Below the pieces are notes generated by a model. The model did no database searches, was not told the DNA's origin, and worked only from the letters and a program-made list of their open reading frames with translations. Both the position numbers and the translations under genes were made by a program. From Coprobacillus sp. (lineage in GTDB: Bacteria > Bacillota_I > Bacilli_A > RFN20 > CAG-826): a stretch of 12,302 bases of DNA. Below are positions 1-6,461 of this stretch, one piece after another. Each line of letters begins with the position of its first letter. Position 1 is the stretch's first letter. The DNA lies in the NCBI GenBank assembly GCA_021203805.1, contig JAJQAM010000030.1, positions 1 through 12,302 of the forward strand, written 5' to 3'.

Positions 1-120
1 ATAACAAGAATTGACGTTTGCTTGTTCGTACATCTGTTTAGTTTTCAAAGATCTCAAAGTATGCGTTTCTTACATTATAAATGTAAGTAAAAAGTCCGCT
101 TAGACTGCATACTCGAATAG
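1..120 (-). other. Probable rRNA operon leader (boxA-like element; 16S gene just outside window)
   Basis: Read on the minus strand, positions 54-34 contain ATCTTTGAAAACTAAACA, the boxA-like string typical of Gram-positive rRNA leaders and spacers, followed by AACAAGCAAACGTCAA-type sequence as seen shortly before Bacilli 16S genes. An 8-bp hairpin (69-76 with 80-87, CTTACATT/AATGTAAG) lies upstream of it, like the boxB-boxA order of antitermination leaders. No mature rRNA sequence is inside the window, so the 16S gene would begin left of base 1. The tandem promoters upstream support a leader rather than a 16S-23S spacer. The assignment rests on recognised motifs and is an inference. Confidence 0.6.
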
Positions 121-147
121 TCTATACTCTTAGGGTATAGGTGTCAA
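119..147 (-). promoter_or_regulatory. Candidate rrn promoter P2 with AT-rich UP-like element
   Basis: The minus strand has a perfect -35 TTGACA at 147-142. The -10 is either TAGACT (124-119, 17-nt spacer) or TATAGA (126-121, 15-nt spacer). Bases 148-177 immediately upstream are almost pure A/T with A- and T-runs, like the UP elements of strong rRNA promoters. A 6-bp inverted repeat (CTATAC 122-127 / GTATAG 135-140) sits in the spacer and overlaps the -10. It would drive the rRNA leader to the left. Confidence 0.6.
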
Positions 148-225
148 TAACTTTTTTATTAAAAAAATTATTAATATGGAATGGACCAAGGGTAATAGCG
201 GTCCCCTTAGTTTTCGTTAGTGCTT

Positions 226-254
226 ATTATATATTAGATATAATAATATCGCAA
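226..254 (-). promoter_or_regulatory. Candidate rrn promoter P1
   Basis: The minus strand has TTGCGA (254-249), a 17-nt spacer, and a perfect TATAAT (231-226), just downstream of the terminator that ends the preceding gene cluster. It points the same way as P2, about 105 bases downstream. Tandem P1/P2 promoters are usual for Bacilli rRNA operons. The region is very A/T-rich, so a chance TATAAT is possible. Confidence 0.5.
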
Positions 255-256
255 AT

Positions 257-281
257 AAAAAATCACCTAATTTCTAGGTGA
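257..281 (-). terminator. Rho-independent terminator after the glycolytic/BI-1 cluster
   Basis: A 7-bp stem (TCACCTA 263-269 with TAGGTGA 275-281, 5-nt loop) is followed on the minus strand by a run of six T (262-257). It lies 27 bases past the stop codon of the BI-1 family gene. The plus-strand side has CTTTT, so weak bidirectional action is possible. It separates the protein-coding cluster from the rRNA promoters. Confidence 0.85.
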
Positions 282-308
282 CTTTTAATTTAATGATAAG
301 AGAAAGTG

Positions 309-1097
309 CTACCTTCTTCTAAACATGAGAAGGAGTCTTATCGCATAGAGAAAAATCACGATAAAGTCGGTATAAAGACGGAAGGCGCAGTAGAAGGATA
401 CATCTCTAGAATAGTTCTCTTCACTTGCAATTGTTCTTATGCGGCGGACATCCACTGCGGTAATAATAACCATGGCGATAAACATAATGATGATGACGCC
501 GATATAGAGCATATTGAACCAGTTAGGAGCGAAGAAGAAGAGAATAAGGCTAAATATGGAGATAAAGACCGCCCCCATAAGTAGACCCATTCCAATGCTC
601 GCTAGCATCCTTAGGTCGCGCCTCGCAAAAGTACCAAGAAGCGCCATCGAGCCAAAGGCTAAACCAGTCACTACAAAGGCCATACCAAGAATCTCCCAGT
701 CAATCCAAAGGGTAAAGCTACTCATCATCACTCCCATGATGACGGCGTAAAGCACACTCATAAACGTGGTGCGTTTGCTCATCCCTCTACGCGCACCGCT
801 CATACTCATCGCAATACATAAGACAAGCTGAGCGACACAGGAAACCACTAGGGTTACCATGATTCCAGTATTAGCTGCGCTATAGTTATTCCCCATCCAG
901 ACATAGAAGACATAGCCAAGAATAAGGGAGATAGCAGCGGTTAGTAGTATTAGTAAACACATATAGCCGTAGGTTCTAGCCATATTTAAAGAGGAGTGAG
1001 TGACGGTGCGTCTTCCCCTATAGCCATGGCCCTCATCGACCACGACTTGCTCGTCATCTAAATCACTAACGCTACGATAATCGTTATAATCGGCCAC
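309..1097 (-). CDS. Bax inhibitor-1 (BI-1/YccA/YetJ) family membrane protein
   Basis: A 262-residue protein with a charged, acidic ~40-residue N-terminal tail and about seven membrane helices (roughly 44-67, 77-99, 110-131, 133-157, 163-188, 194-215, 236-257). The pattern FGSMALLGTFARRDL (148-162) and the C-terminal TDFIVIFLYAIRLL (243-256) match conserved blocks of the BI-1 family (TMBIM; Pfam Bax1-I). Asp216 (TAVD) and Asp244 (LYTD) correspond to the aspartate pair that gates the pH-sensitive calcium leak in Bacillus YetJ, so a calcium or cation leak role in the plasma membrane is the family-based guess. Its substrate here is unknown. The start is GTG at 1097, with AAGGAG 7 nt upstream; that site overlaps the stop of tpiA 11 bases away. 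It is thus the last gene of the glycolytic run, followed by a terminator. Family assignment is fairly sure; function is inferred. Confidence 0.8.
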   Translation of the reverse strand: MADYNDYRSVSDLDDEQVVVDEGHGYRGRRTVTHSSLNMARTYGYMCLLILLTAAISLILGYVFYVWMGNNYSAANTGIMVTLVVSCVAQLVLCIAMSMSGARRGMSKRTTFMSVLYAVIMGVMMSSFTLWIDWEILGMAFVVTGLAFGSMALLGTFARRDLRMLASIGMGLLMGAVFISIFSLILFFFAPNWFNMLYIGVIIIMFIAMVIITAVDVRRIRTIASEENYSRDVSFYCAFRLYTDFIVIFLYAIRLLLMFRRR

Positions 1098-1108
1098 TAT
1101 TTTTCTCC

Positions 1109-1864
1109 TTAAATGATGTTATCGAGAAGAGCGACATAGGACTCAATTTTGAGAGACGCTCCCCCAACAAGTGCGCCATCGACATCAGGAAGGGTTAAAT
1201 ATTCCCTGATGTTTTCAGGCTTAACTGATCCTCCGTAGAGGATACGAATATCTTCGCTGACATCCCCAAAGAGTTCTTTTAGGATATCACGAATAAACTT
1301 ACAGATTTCCTCAGCAATATCGCTGGGGCAGTTTTTACCGGTGCCGATGCTCCAAACTGGCTCGTAGGCAATAACAAGATCTTTTACGTCTTCAGCGGTT
1401 AGGCCTTCTAGGCCTACGACCACCTGCCTTCTGACTACATCTTTAGTGGTGCCCGCTTCAAACTGGGCAAGGGTTTCACCGACGCAGTAGAGGGGGACCA
1501 TATGATGAGCGATGAGCGCCTTAATCTTAGCGTTACAGGCTTCATCAGTCTCATTAAAATAAGTTCTTCTTTCAGAGTGACCAATAATCACCCAGTTAAC
1601 ACCGAGCTCACTAAGCATCTCAATAGAGATCTCTCCGGTATAGGCTCCATTAGGAGCCTGGTGGCAGTTTTGAGCGGCGACAAGCATATCTTTATGAGCG
1701 TACTCTTTCACTGCGGTTAAGGATAAGTAAGTAGGAGCCACGCCGATATCGATATTATGAGCGGTGGCTTTTTCAATGACGGGATATGCGGAAAGAGTAA
1801 ACTCTTTCGCCTCAGAGGCGAGTTTATTCATTTTCCAGTTTCCCATTAATAGTTTGCGGCGCAT
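1109..1864 (-). CDS. tpiA: Triosephosphate isomerase
   Basis: Interconverts dihydroxyacetone phosphate and glyceraldehyde 3-phosphate in cytosolic glycolysis. The 251-residue length is normal for the family. All catalytic features are present: Asn9 and Lys11 in GNWKMN, His96 in GHSERR, the general base Glu168 in AYEPVW, the mobile loop 6 WSIGTGK (171-177), GGSV (211-214) and GALVGGASL (230-238) for phosphate binding. Loop 6 reads WSIGTGK where WAIGTGK is more common, a mild change. The start is ATG 1864, four bases after the pgk stop. The upstream Shine-Dalgarno is poor (GTGAGAT), so translation is probably coupled to pgk. It sits in the order gap-pgk-tpiA, catalysing adjacent steps. Confidence 0.97.
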   Translation of the reverse strand: MRRKLLMGNWKMNKLASEAKEFTLSAYPVIEKATAHNIDIGVAPTYLSLTAVKEYAHKDMLVAAQNCHQAPNGAYTGEISIEMLSELGVNWVIIGHSERRTYFNETDEACNAKIKALIAHHMVPLYCVGETLAQFEAGTTKDVVRRQVVVGLEGLTAEDVKDLVIAYEPVWSIGTGKNCPSDIAEEICKFIRDILKELFGDVSEDIRILYGGSVKPENIREYLTLPDVDGALVGGASLKIESYVALLDNII

Positions 1865-1868
1865 TTTT

Positions 1869-3089
1869 TTATCTCACAATATCAATTCCAGGGAGATGAC
1901 CATCATTTTCAATCATCTCAAGGGACGCTCCACCACCAGTTGAGACGTGAGAGAAACTCTCACTATAGCCAAACTGTTTAATAGCAGCGGCGCTATCACC
2001 GCCTCCACAGACTGTGAAGGACATAGGAATCTCTTTAATAGCATCACAGATAGCAATAGTGCCTTTCTGGAACTCGTCCTGCTCAAAGACGCCCATTGGT
2101 CCGTTCCAGAAGATCATCTTTGCTTTCTTTATTTCTTCGCTATAAGCCTCAATAGTCTTAGGACCGATATCAAGGCCTTGGAATCCAGCGGGGATCTTAT
2201 CGGAGTCTACGACTTTGACTTCGCTTCTCTCGCTTTCTTCAAAAGCGTTACCGCAGACGGAGTCCACTGGAAGAAGAATTCTTCCGTTAGCCTCTTTATA
2301 GCAGTTTCGTGCGTATTCAAGCTGCTCGTCTTCAACAGGGGAGTTACCGGTTTCACCGCCTAGGGCTTTAACAAATGTATAGGCCATCGCTCCGCCGATG
2401 AGAATCTTATCGCACTTTTTGAGAAGAGAATCGATAACTTTAATCTTATCGGAAACCTTGAAGCCTCCGAGGATAGCGATATAGGGTCTATCAGTTGGGG
2501 CCACGTCAACGCATCTTGTAAGAGCGCTGACCTCTTTCTCAACGAGATAGCCAATAGCGACAGGTTTACCCTGGTCTTTTAGGATAGAGGGGATGCCGTA
2601 TGTTGAGGCATGGGCTCTATGAGCGCTTCCAAAAGCGTCCATGACGTATAGATCCGCTAGACTAGCCCAAATAGAGGCAATCTCAGGATCATTTTTCTCT
2701 TCGCCTTTTTCGTAGCGGGTGTTTTGCATTAAAAGGACTTCGCCGTCTTTAAGGCTATGAACCATGCTTTCTAGCTCTTCTCCTCTTGTCTCTGGGCAGA
2801 AGGCCACAGGCTGACCGAGAAGCTCAGACAAGCGGACAGCAACTGGAGCGAGGTTATTTTTCGCTTTCGCAGCGACGATTTCTTCCTCGCTTAATTTATA
2901 AGAAATCTTTCCAAGGTGAGAGAGGAGGACGAGACGCGCTCCCTTATCAACGAGCTCTTTAATCGTTGGCACCGCCGCGACAATACGGTTGTCATCACGG
3001 ATGACATCTCCTTTAAGAGGAACGTTAAAGTCCACTCTCACAAAGCAAACTTTTCCTTTGATATCATGTAAATCTCTTACGGTTAACAT
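1869..3089 (-). CDS. pgk: Phosphoglycerate kinase
   Basis: Transfers the acyl phosphate of 1,3-bisphosphoglycerate to ADP, the first ATP-yielding step of lower glycolysis, in the cytosol. At 406 residues it is close to the usual ~395. The N-domain carries the 3-phosphoglycerate site: VRVDFNVP (17-24; Asp20, Asn22), SHLG (57-60; His58), NTRYE (123-127; Arg125) and AHR (156-158). The nucleotide domain has GGFKVSDK (208-215), WNGPMGVFE (328-336), GGGDSAAA (362-369) and STGGGASLE (383-391). The family's SHLGR reads SHLGK here, and an acidic insertion (about 62-80) follows it. The start is ATG 3089, with AAAGGAG at good spacing. It lies 72 bases after gap, from which it is separated by a strong hairpin, and 4 bases before tpiA. 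Confidence 0.97.
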   Translation of the reverse strand: MLTVRDLHDIKGKVCFVRVDFNVPLKGDVIRDDNRIVAAVPTIKELVDKGARLVLLSHLGKISYKLSEEEIVAAKAKNNLAPVAVRLSELLGQPVAFCPETRGEELESMVHSLKDGEVLLMQNTRYEKGEEKNDPEIASIWASLADLYVMDAFGSAHRAHASTYGIPSILKDQGKPVAIGYLVEKEVSALTRCVDVAPTDRPYIAILGGFKVSDKIKVIDSLLKKCDKILIGGAMAYTFVKALGGETGNSPVEDEQLEYARNCYKEANGRILLPVDSVCGNAFEESERSEVKVVDSDKIPAGFQGLDIGPKTIEAYSEEIKKAKMIFWNGPMGVFEQDEFQKGTIAICDAIKEIPMSFTVCGGGDSAAAIKQFGYSESFSHVSTGGGASLEMIENDGHLPGIDIVR

Positions 3090-3115
3090 AGTTAAATTTC
3101 TCCTTTAAATATATA

Positions 3116-3143
3116 AAGTGCCCCCACGAAACGAGGGGCACTT
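3116..3143 (-). promoter_or_regulatory. Intercistronic hairpin between gap and pgk
   Basis: A perfect 9-bp GC-rich stem (AAGTGCCCC, 3116-3124 plus strand, with GGGGCACTT, 3135-3143) has a 10-nt loop. It sits 18 bases after the gap stop and about 20 bases before the pgk Shine-Dalgarno. On the minus strand it is followed by TATATATTT rather than a clean T-run, so it would be a leaky terminator at best. It may be an attenuator or a 3'-end stabiliser for gap mRNA. It is the strongest stem in the protein-coding part of the window. Confidence 0.7.
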
Positions 3144-3161
3144 AAAAGCTAATTACTTAGA

Positions 3162-4202
3162 TTAGTCCACACCGAGAACGTGGGCCATAACTTTGGCTAA
3201 GCGGATGTACTGGCAGGTATATGAATACTCATTATCATACCAGGAAACAACCTTGACATGCTGAATGCCGGTGGGGTCATCAAACACTACTGTCTGAGTG
3301 GCATCGAAGATGGAACCATGAGTGTTACCAATGATATCGCTTGAGACGATCTCATCTTCGGTATACTCAAGAACATCCTTGAGGTAAGTCTCACTAGCTT
3401 TCTTCATCGCCGCGTTAATCTCTTCCGCAGTGGTCTTCTTTTTGAGGACAAGGGAGAGGTCAACAAGGGAGCCATCGATCACAGGGACACGGATAGCGCC
3501 TCCCTTAAGGCAGCCTTTAAGCTCAGGAATAACTAGGTTAATGGCTTTAGCGGCACCGGTTGAGGTTGGAACCACGTTAGCAGCGGCCGCTCTACCACGA
3601 CGGAGATTGCCCTTCTTAGCAAGGTCGAGAGTTGTTTGATCATTTGTATAGGCGTGAACTGTGGTCATGAAGCCGCCCTTAATGCCATACTCTTTGCAGA
3701 GCACGAGGCATACAGGAGCAAGGCAGTTAGTGGTGCAAGATGCACCAGAGATAACAGTCATATCCTTAGTGAGATTCTTGTCGTTAACTCCGTAGACAAA
3801 TGTAGGAGTCTCACTATCACTTGGGGCGGAGATAATAACACCTTTCGCTCCATTATTTATGTGAACTTGAGCGTCGCTCTTTCCTTTGAATCGTCCAGTG
3901 CACTCGAGGACGATATCCGCGCCGTATTCACCCCATTTAAGATCTTCTGGGTTTGGCTTAGAGAGAATAGGAATGTGTTTCCCACGGAAGACGATGCAGT
4001 TCTTTTCAGCATCAAATCCAATTTCATCTTTCTCCCAGCCTCTATGGGTGGTGTCGTATTTAAGTAGATACGCTAAAGTAGCGGCGTCAACGAGATCGTT
4101 AATGGCCACAACTTCGAATTCGCCCGTGTCATAGGCACGACGGAAGGCTAGACGTCCAATACGTCCAAAACCATTGATTGCAATTTTTATTTTTTTTGAC
4201 AT
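3162..4202 (-). CDS. gap: Glyceraldehyde-3-phosphate dehydrogenase, type I, NAD-dependent
   Basis: Oxidises glyceraldehyde 3-phosphate to 1,3-bisphosphoglycerate with NAD+ and phosphate in cytosolic glycolysis. Its 346 residues are close to the family norm of ~335. The Rossmann motif INGFGRIGR is at 9-17, and Asp36 (AINDL) at the end of beta-2 indicates NAD rather than NADP preference. The active site SGASCTTNC gives Cys156, paired with His183 (TVHAYTNDQ). The phosphate-site pattern STGAAKA (214-220) and C-terminal WYDNEYSY (321-328) are intact. The usual RVPTPTGS reads RVPVIDGS. The start is ATG 4202, nine bases after AGGAGG, the best Shine-Dalgarno in the window. It is the first of a gap-pgk-tpiA run, 70 bases after the small Xre gene. 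Confidence 0.97.
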   Translation of the reverse strand: MSKKIKIAINGFGRIGRLAFRRAYDTGEFEVVAINDLVDAATLAYLLKYDTTHRGWEKDEIGFDAEKNCIVFRGKHIPILSKPNPEDLKWGEYGADIVLECTGRFKGKSDAQVHINNGAKGVIISAPSDSETPTFVYGVNDKNLTKDMTVISGASCTTNCLAPVCLVLCKEYGIKGGFMTTVHAYTNDQTTLDLAKKGNLRRGRAAAANVVPTSTGAAKAINLVIPELKGCLKGGAIRVPVIDGSLVDLSLVLKKKTTAEEINAAMKKASETYLKDVLEYTEDEIVSSDIIGNTHGSIFDATQTVVFDDPTGIQHVKVVSWYDNEYSYTCQYIRLAKVMAHVLGVD

Positions 4203-4211
4203 TTTTACATG

Positions 4212-4217
4212 CCTCCT
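4212..4217 (-). promoter_or_regulatory. Strong Shine-Dalgarno of gap, with an ATG-TAA start-stop between it and the gene
   Basis: AGGAGG on the minus strand at 4217-4212 lies 9 bases before the gap ATG (4202). The bases between include ATGTAA (4210-4205), a start codon followed at once by a stop. It is only one base past the Shine-Dalgarno, too close for normal initiation, so the downstream ATG is taken as the gap start. The site fits a highly translated mRNA. Confidence 0.8.
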
Positions 4218-4272
4218 TCTACAGCAATTTTATTTTACTACTTTTCACTTTTTCTTTAAAGAAAAGAATTAT

Positions 4273-4506
4273 TTAATAGAAATCCACTCCCTCGAGAAGA
4301 AAGGAGAGAGAGACATCAAGAGCAATCGATATTTTAGAAAGAATGGTTATTGTAGGATTACGTTTGCCTCTCTCTAAATCAGAGAGATAGTTACGGTTAA
4401 TATCCGCTTCTATAGAAAGGTCAAGGATAGACATTCCTTTCTGCTTTCTGAGGTAGCGGATACGCCTGCCTACAATCATAAGTAGCTCTTTATTATCGTC
4501 ATTCAT
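4273..4506 (-). CDS. Small Xre/Cro-type helix-turn-helix transcriptional regulator
   Basis: A 77-residue protein that is almost entirely one HTH_3/Xre domain (about residues 10-72). The helix-turn-helix runs over MSILDLSIEADINRNYLSDLE (25-45) with the signature YLSDLERGKRNP (40-51), as in SinR/Cro-like repressors. No sensor or oligomerisation domain remains. The ATG at 4506 overlaps the last 8 bases of whiA (stop TGA at 4501-4499), and no clear Shine-Dalgarno precedes it, so translation is probably coupled to whiA. It lies directly upstream of gap. In Bacillus subtilis the gene before gapA is the unrelated glycolytic repressor cggR. Control of the glycolytic genes or self-regulation is possible from position alone; the DNA target is not known. 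The family call is secure and the role open. Confidence 0.85.
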   Translation of the reverse strand: MNDDNKELLMIVGRRIRYLRKQKGMSILDLSIEADINRNYLSDLERGKRNPTITILSKISIALDVSLSFLLEGVDFY

Positions 4507-5470
4507 TTTGTCCGTTTAGCCTTTCATAGAGTTCATTCATCGATCTAAAGAGGTGATTGATAGAGGAGCGAGACACTTCGTGGCCGAGTCTCTCACTCAT
4601 TATCTTAGCAAGTTCACTCATCGAAGCGGAGTCATACTCGAGCCTAAGGGAGCATAAGAGAGCGAGTTTCTCGTTAGTTATGTTATCTAGACCTAGTTTC
4701 TCCTCAATAAACTTAATCTTCTCCACCTGGGAAGCGGAGGAATCAAGGCATCTCTTCATATTTGCATTATCAAAGTTAGTCACTCTATTTTTAGAGTTAA
4801 CATAATCTCTATTCACTCTGAAGTTTTCAAAGTCCATACAGGACTGAACCGCGCCGATGACAATAAGGAAATCACTTATCATCTCACTTTTTTTGAAATA
4901 AATAACATATTTCCCTCTACGTGTAGTCACTTTTGCTTCCATATACGCTCCCTTAAACTTAGAGAGAAGCTTAAGAAACCACTTAGCGTAGTTTTGATCG
5001 TTGACCACTATTTCTAGGTGATAGTTAGATGTCACTGGGTCATTTATAGAGCCGCTAGCGAGAAAAGAGCCAGCTAAATATCCACATATCGTGTCATCGT
5101 TATAAACGATGTCATTAGAAATCTTTTCTTCTAAGAGATCAACATTTAAATCAGAGAGGATTTCCTCGGCTTTTTCATCAACATAGATAAGATATCTAGT
5201 TTGGTTTTTAGAGAAATGTTCAAACTTCTCATACACCATATGGCACTTAGCGTTAAATACTCCTGAGATATTAGTGTAGATGAATCTCGCTATTTTACCG
5301 TTAAGAGTGGTTAATAGGATTTTCTCTTCTTCACTAGAAATAACAATCTTTCCATTTATACGAATAAAGGCACTTAAAAGCGCCTTAAGACGAGGGAGAG
5401 ACTCATATGTATTTGAGACAATTTCTTCTTTTACTTTTTGAGTAAATGTATAAACATCTTCGATTGGCAT
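4499..5470 (-). CDS. whiA: DNA-binding protein WhiA
   Basis: WhiA is conserved in Gram-positive bacteria. It links cell division and chromosome segregation to gene control in Bacillus, and acts as a sporulation regulator in actinobacteria. The N-terminal WhiA domain begins FTQKVKEEIV and continues LSAFIRINGKI. A LAGLIDADG-homing-endonuclease-like fold follows (CGYLAGSFLASGSINDP, about residues 129-145 counted from ATG 5470) without nuclease function in this family. The C-terminal helix-turn-helix spans about 240-318 and ends in SRSSINHLFRSMNELYERL. The start chosen is ATG 5470 (323 residues); a GTG at 5485 would add five residues. Neither has a Shine-Dalgarno. TATAAT lies only 6 bases before ATG 5470, which would make the mRNA leaderless. 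It follows trxB by 24 bases, as in Firmicutes, but rapZ and yvcK, usually between them, are absent. Confidence 0.92.
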   Translation of the reverse strand: MPIEDVYTFTQKVKEEIVSNTYESLPRLKALLSAFIRINGKIVISSEEEKILLTTLNGKIARFIYTNISGVFNAKCHMVYEKFEHFSKNQTRYLIYVDEKAEEILSDLNVDLLEEKISNDIVYNDDTICGYLAGSFLASGSINDPVTSNYHLEIVVNDQNYAKWFLKLLSKFKGAYMEAKVTTRRGKYVIYFKKSEMISDFLIVIGAVQSCMDFENFRVNRDYVNSKNRVTNFDNANMKRCLDSSASQVEKIKFIEEKLGLDNITNEKLALLCSLRLEYDSASMSELAKIMSERLGHEVSRSSINHLFRSMNELYERLNGQNE

Positions 5471-5476
5471 AAGAAT

Positions 5477-5482
5477 ATTATA
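5477..5482 (-). promoter_or_regulatory. Candidate -10 element giving a leaderless whiA transcript
   Basis: A perfect TATAAT on the minus strand at 5482-5477 is followed by six bases and then ATG (5470), so the expected transcription start coincides with the start codon. The best -35 is weak (ATTAAA at 5504-5499, 16-nt spacer). A 5-bp hairpin ACACT/AGTGT (5482-5495) overlaps the trxB stop and this site. The match may be due to A/T richness. Confidence 0.35.
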
Positions 5483-5494
5483 CACTAAAAAGTG

Positions 5495-6460
5495 TTATTT
5501 TAATCTGCTAATTATTGTGTTTGCCGCAATTTCACCGTCTTTATAGGCAATAAAGATTTGACGGGTTGTTCTCTCCGTCACATCTCCAATCGCAAATAGA
5601 CCTTGGCAGGTGGACTCTCTATTCTTATCGATAGGGATGAATCCAGTGGAGTCTTTAACTCCAGGGATTAAGACAAACTGAGTGTTAGGAATCTGCCCCA
5701 CAAGCGGGAAGAAGCCTTTAACGTCGAGGACTCTTTCCTCATTTGTCTCAACGTTTTTAATACGAACGCCTTCCACCTCACTGGTGCCTAGGATTTCCGT
5801 AGCAATATAGGGGGTTAGGATAGTAACATTCTCTTTCTCTTTAAGTGTGCCAACAAGTCTTTCCTCACCGCGAAATTCGTTTCTTCTATGGACAACATAG
5901 AGATGGCCCACGATAGAAGAGAGGTGGATGGCTTCTTTAAGAGCGACATTGCCCCCTCCCACTACTAAGACATTCTCTCCTTTAAAGAAATGTCCATCGC
6001 AGAGGGAACAGTAAGATATGCCGTGACCTAAAAGCTCTTGCTCTTTGTCAAGACCAATGAGATTATTTTTAGTTCCCGAGGCAATAATTACGGATTTAGA
6101 GTGATACTTTGTTTTATTTGTGGTGACTTCAAAGGTTCCATCATCTTCTTTTTCAAGGCAGTTCACTTCTTCATAGTTAATCTTGATACCTTCATTAAGA
6201 AGGTCTTGATAAAAATTCATCGCTAGATCTGGGCCGGATATATTTCTATAGCCTGGGAAGTTATCTACTTCTGGCGCTATATTAACTTTGCCCCCTGGCA
6301 TATCACACTCAAAAATAAGGAAACGAAGACCCGCTTTATGAAGAGTGATAGCGGCGTTAATTCCGCCTGGTCCCGCTCCGATAATAAGACAGTCAAGAAC
6401 ATCACTATCAGGAGCGTTCTCATCAGATTTCATAAGCTCTAAATCAAGATCAAACTGCAT
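5495..6460 (-). CDS. trxB: Thioredoxin reductase (NADPH, FAD-dependent)
   Basis: Reduces thioredoxin with NADPH through FAD and a redox-active disulfide in the cytosol. With the chosen start the protein has 321 residues, near the usual 305-315. The FAD-binding GAGPGG is at 28-33, the redox pair CSLC at Cys151/Cys154 within YCSLCDGHFFKG, the NADPH motif GGGNVA at 168-173, and HRR (191-193), which contacts the NADP phosphate. The C-terminal FAD motif FAIGDV (289-294) is followed by TRQIFIAYKDGEIAA. The start ATG 6460 is one base after the lgt-HAD stop, with weak AAGGA 11 bases upstream. A reading that begins at 6571 would overlap the previous gene by over 100 bases and adds no family-like sequence, so it is not used. 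The order lgt-trxB-whiA is conserved in Firmicutes. Confidence 0.93.
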   Translation of the reverse strand: MQFDLDLELMKSDENAPDSDVLDCLIIGAGPGGINAAITLHKAGLRFLIFECDMPGGKVNIAPEVDNFPGYRNISGPDLAMNFYQDLLNEGIKINYEEVNCLEKEDDGTFEVTTNKTKYHSKSVIIASGTKNNLIGLDKEQELLGHGISYCSLCDGHFFKGENVLVVGGGNVALKEAIHLSSIVGHLYVVHRRNEFRGEERLVGTLKEKENVTILTPYIATEILGTSEVEGVRIKNVETNEERVLDVKGFFPLVGQIPNTQFVLIPGVKDSTGFIPIDKNRESTCQGLFAIGDVTERTTRQIFIAYKDGEIAANTIISRLK

Positions 6461-6461
6461 A

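Noticed and set aside
183..208. GGACC/GGTCC and AAGGG/CCCTT pairings as a plus-strand terminator
   Set aside because: The stems are short and mutually exclusive, and no plus-strand gene precedes them; more likely leader sequence between P1 and P2.
1947..2363. Plus-strand open frame of 138 codons opposite pgk
   Set aside because: Shadow of the real pgk frame; no start signals and no recognisable domain.
3636..4067. Plus-strand open frame of 143 codons opposite gap
   Set aside because: It is antisense to an intact gap gene with all catalytic residues, has no ribosome site, and its translation resembles no family.
4205..4210. ATGTAA as a regulatory upstream mini-ORF before gap
   Set aside because: It lies only one base from the Shine-Dalgarno, too close to be initiated efficiently; probably chance.
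1109..5485. Alternative genetic code with TGA as tryptophan
   Set aside because: whiA ends in TGA and visible tryptophans such as in GNWKMN of TpiA use TGG.
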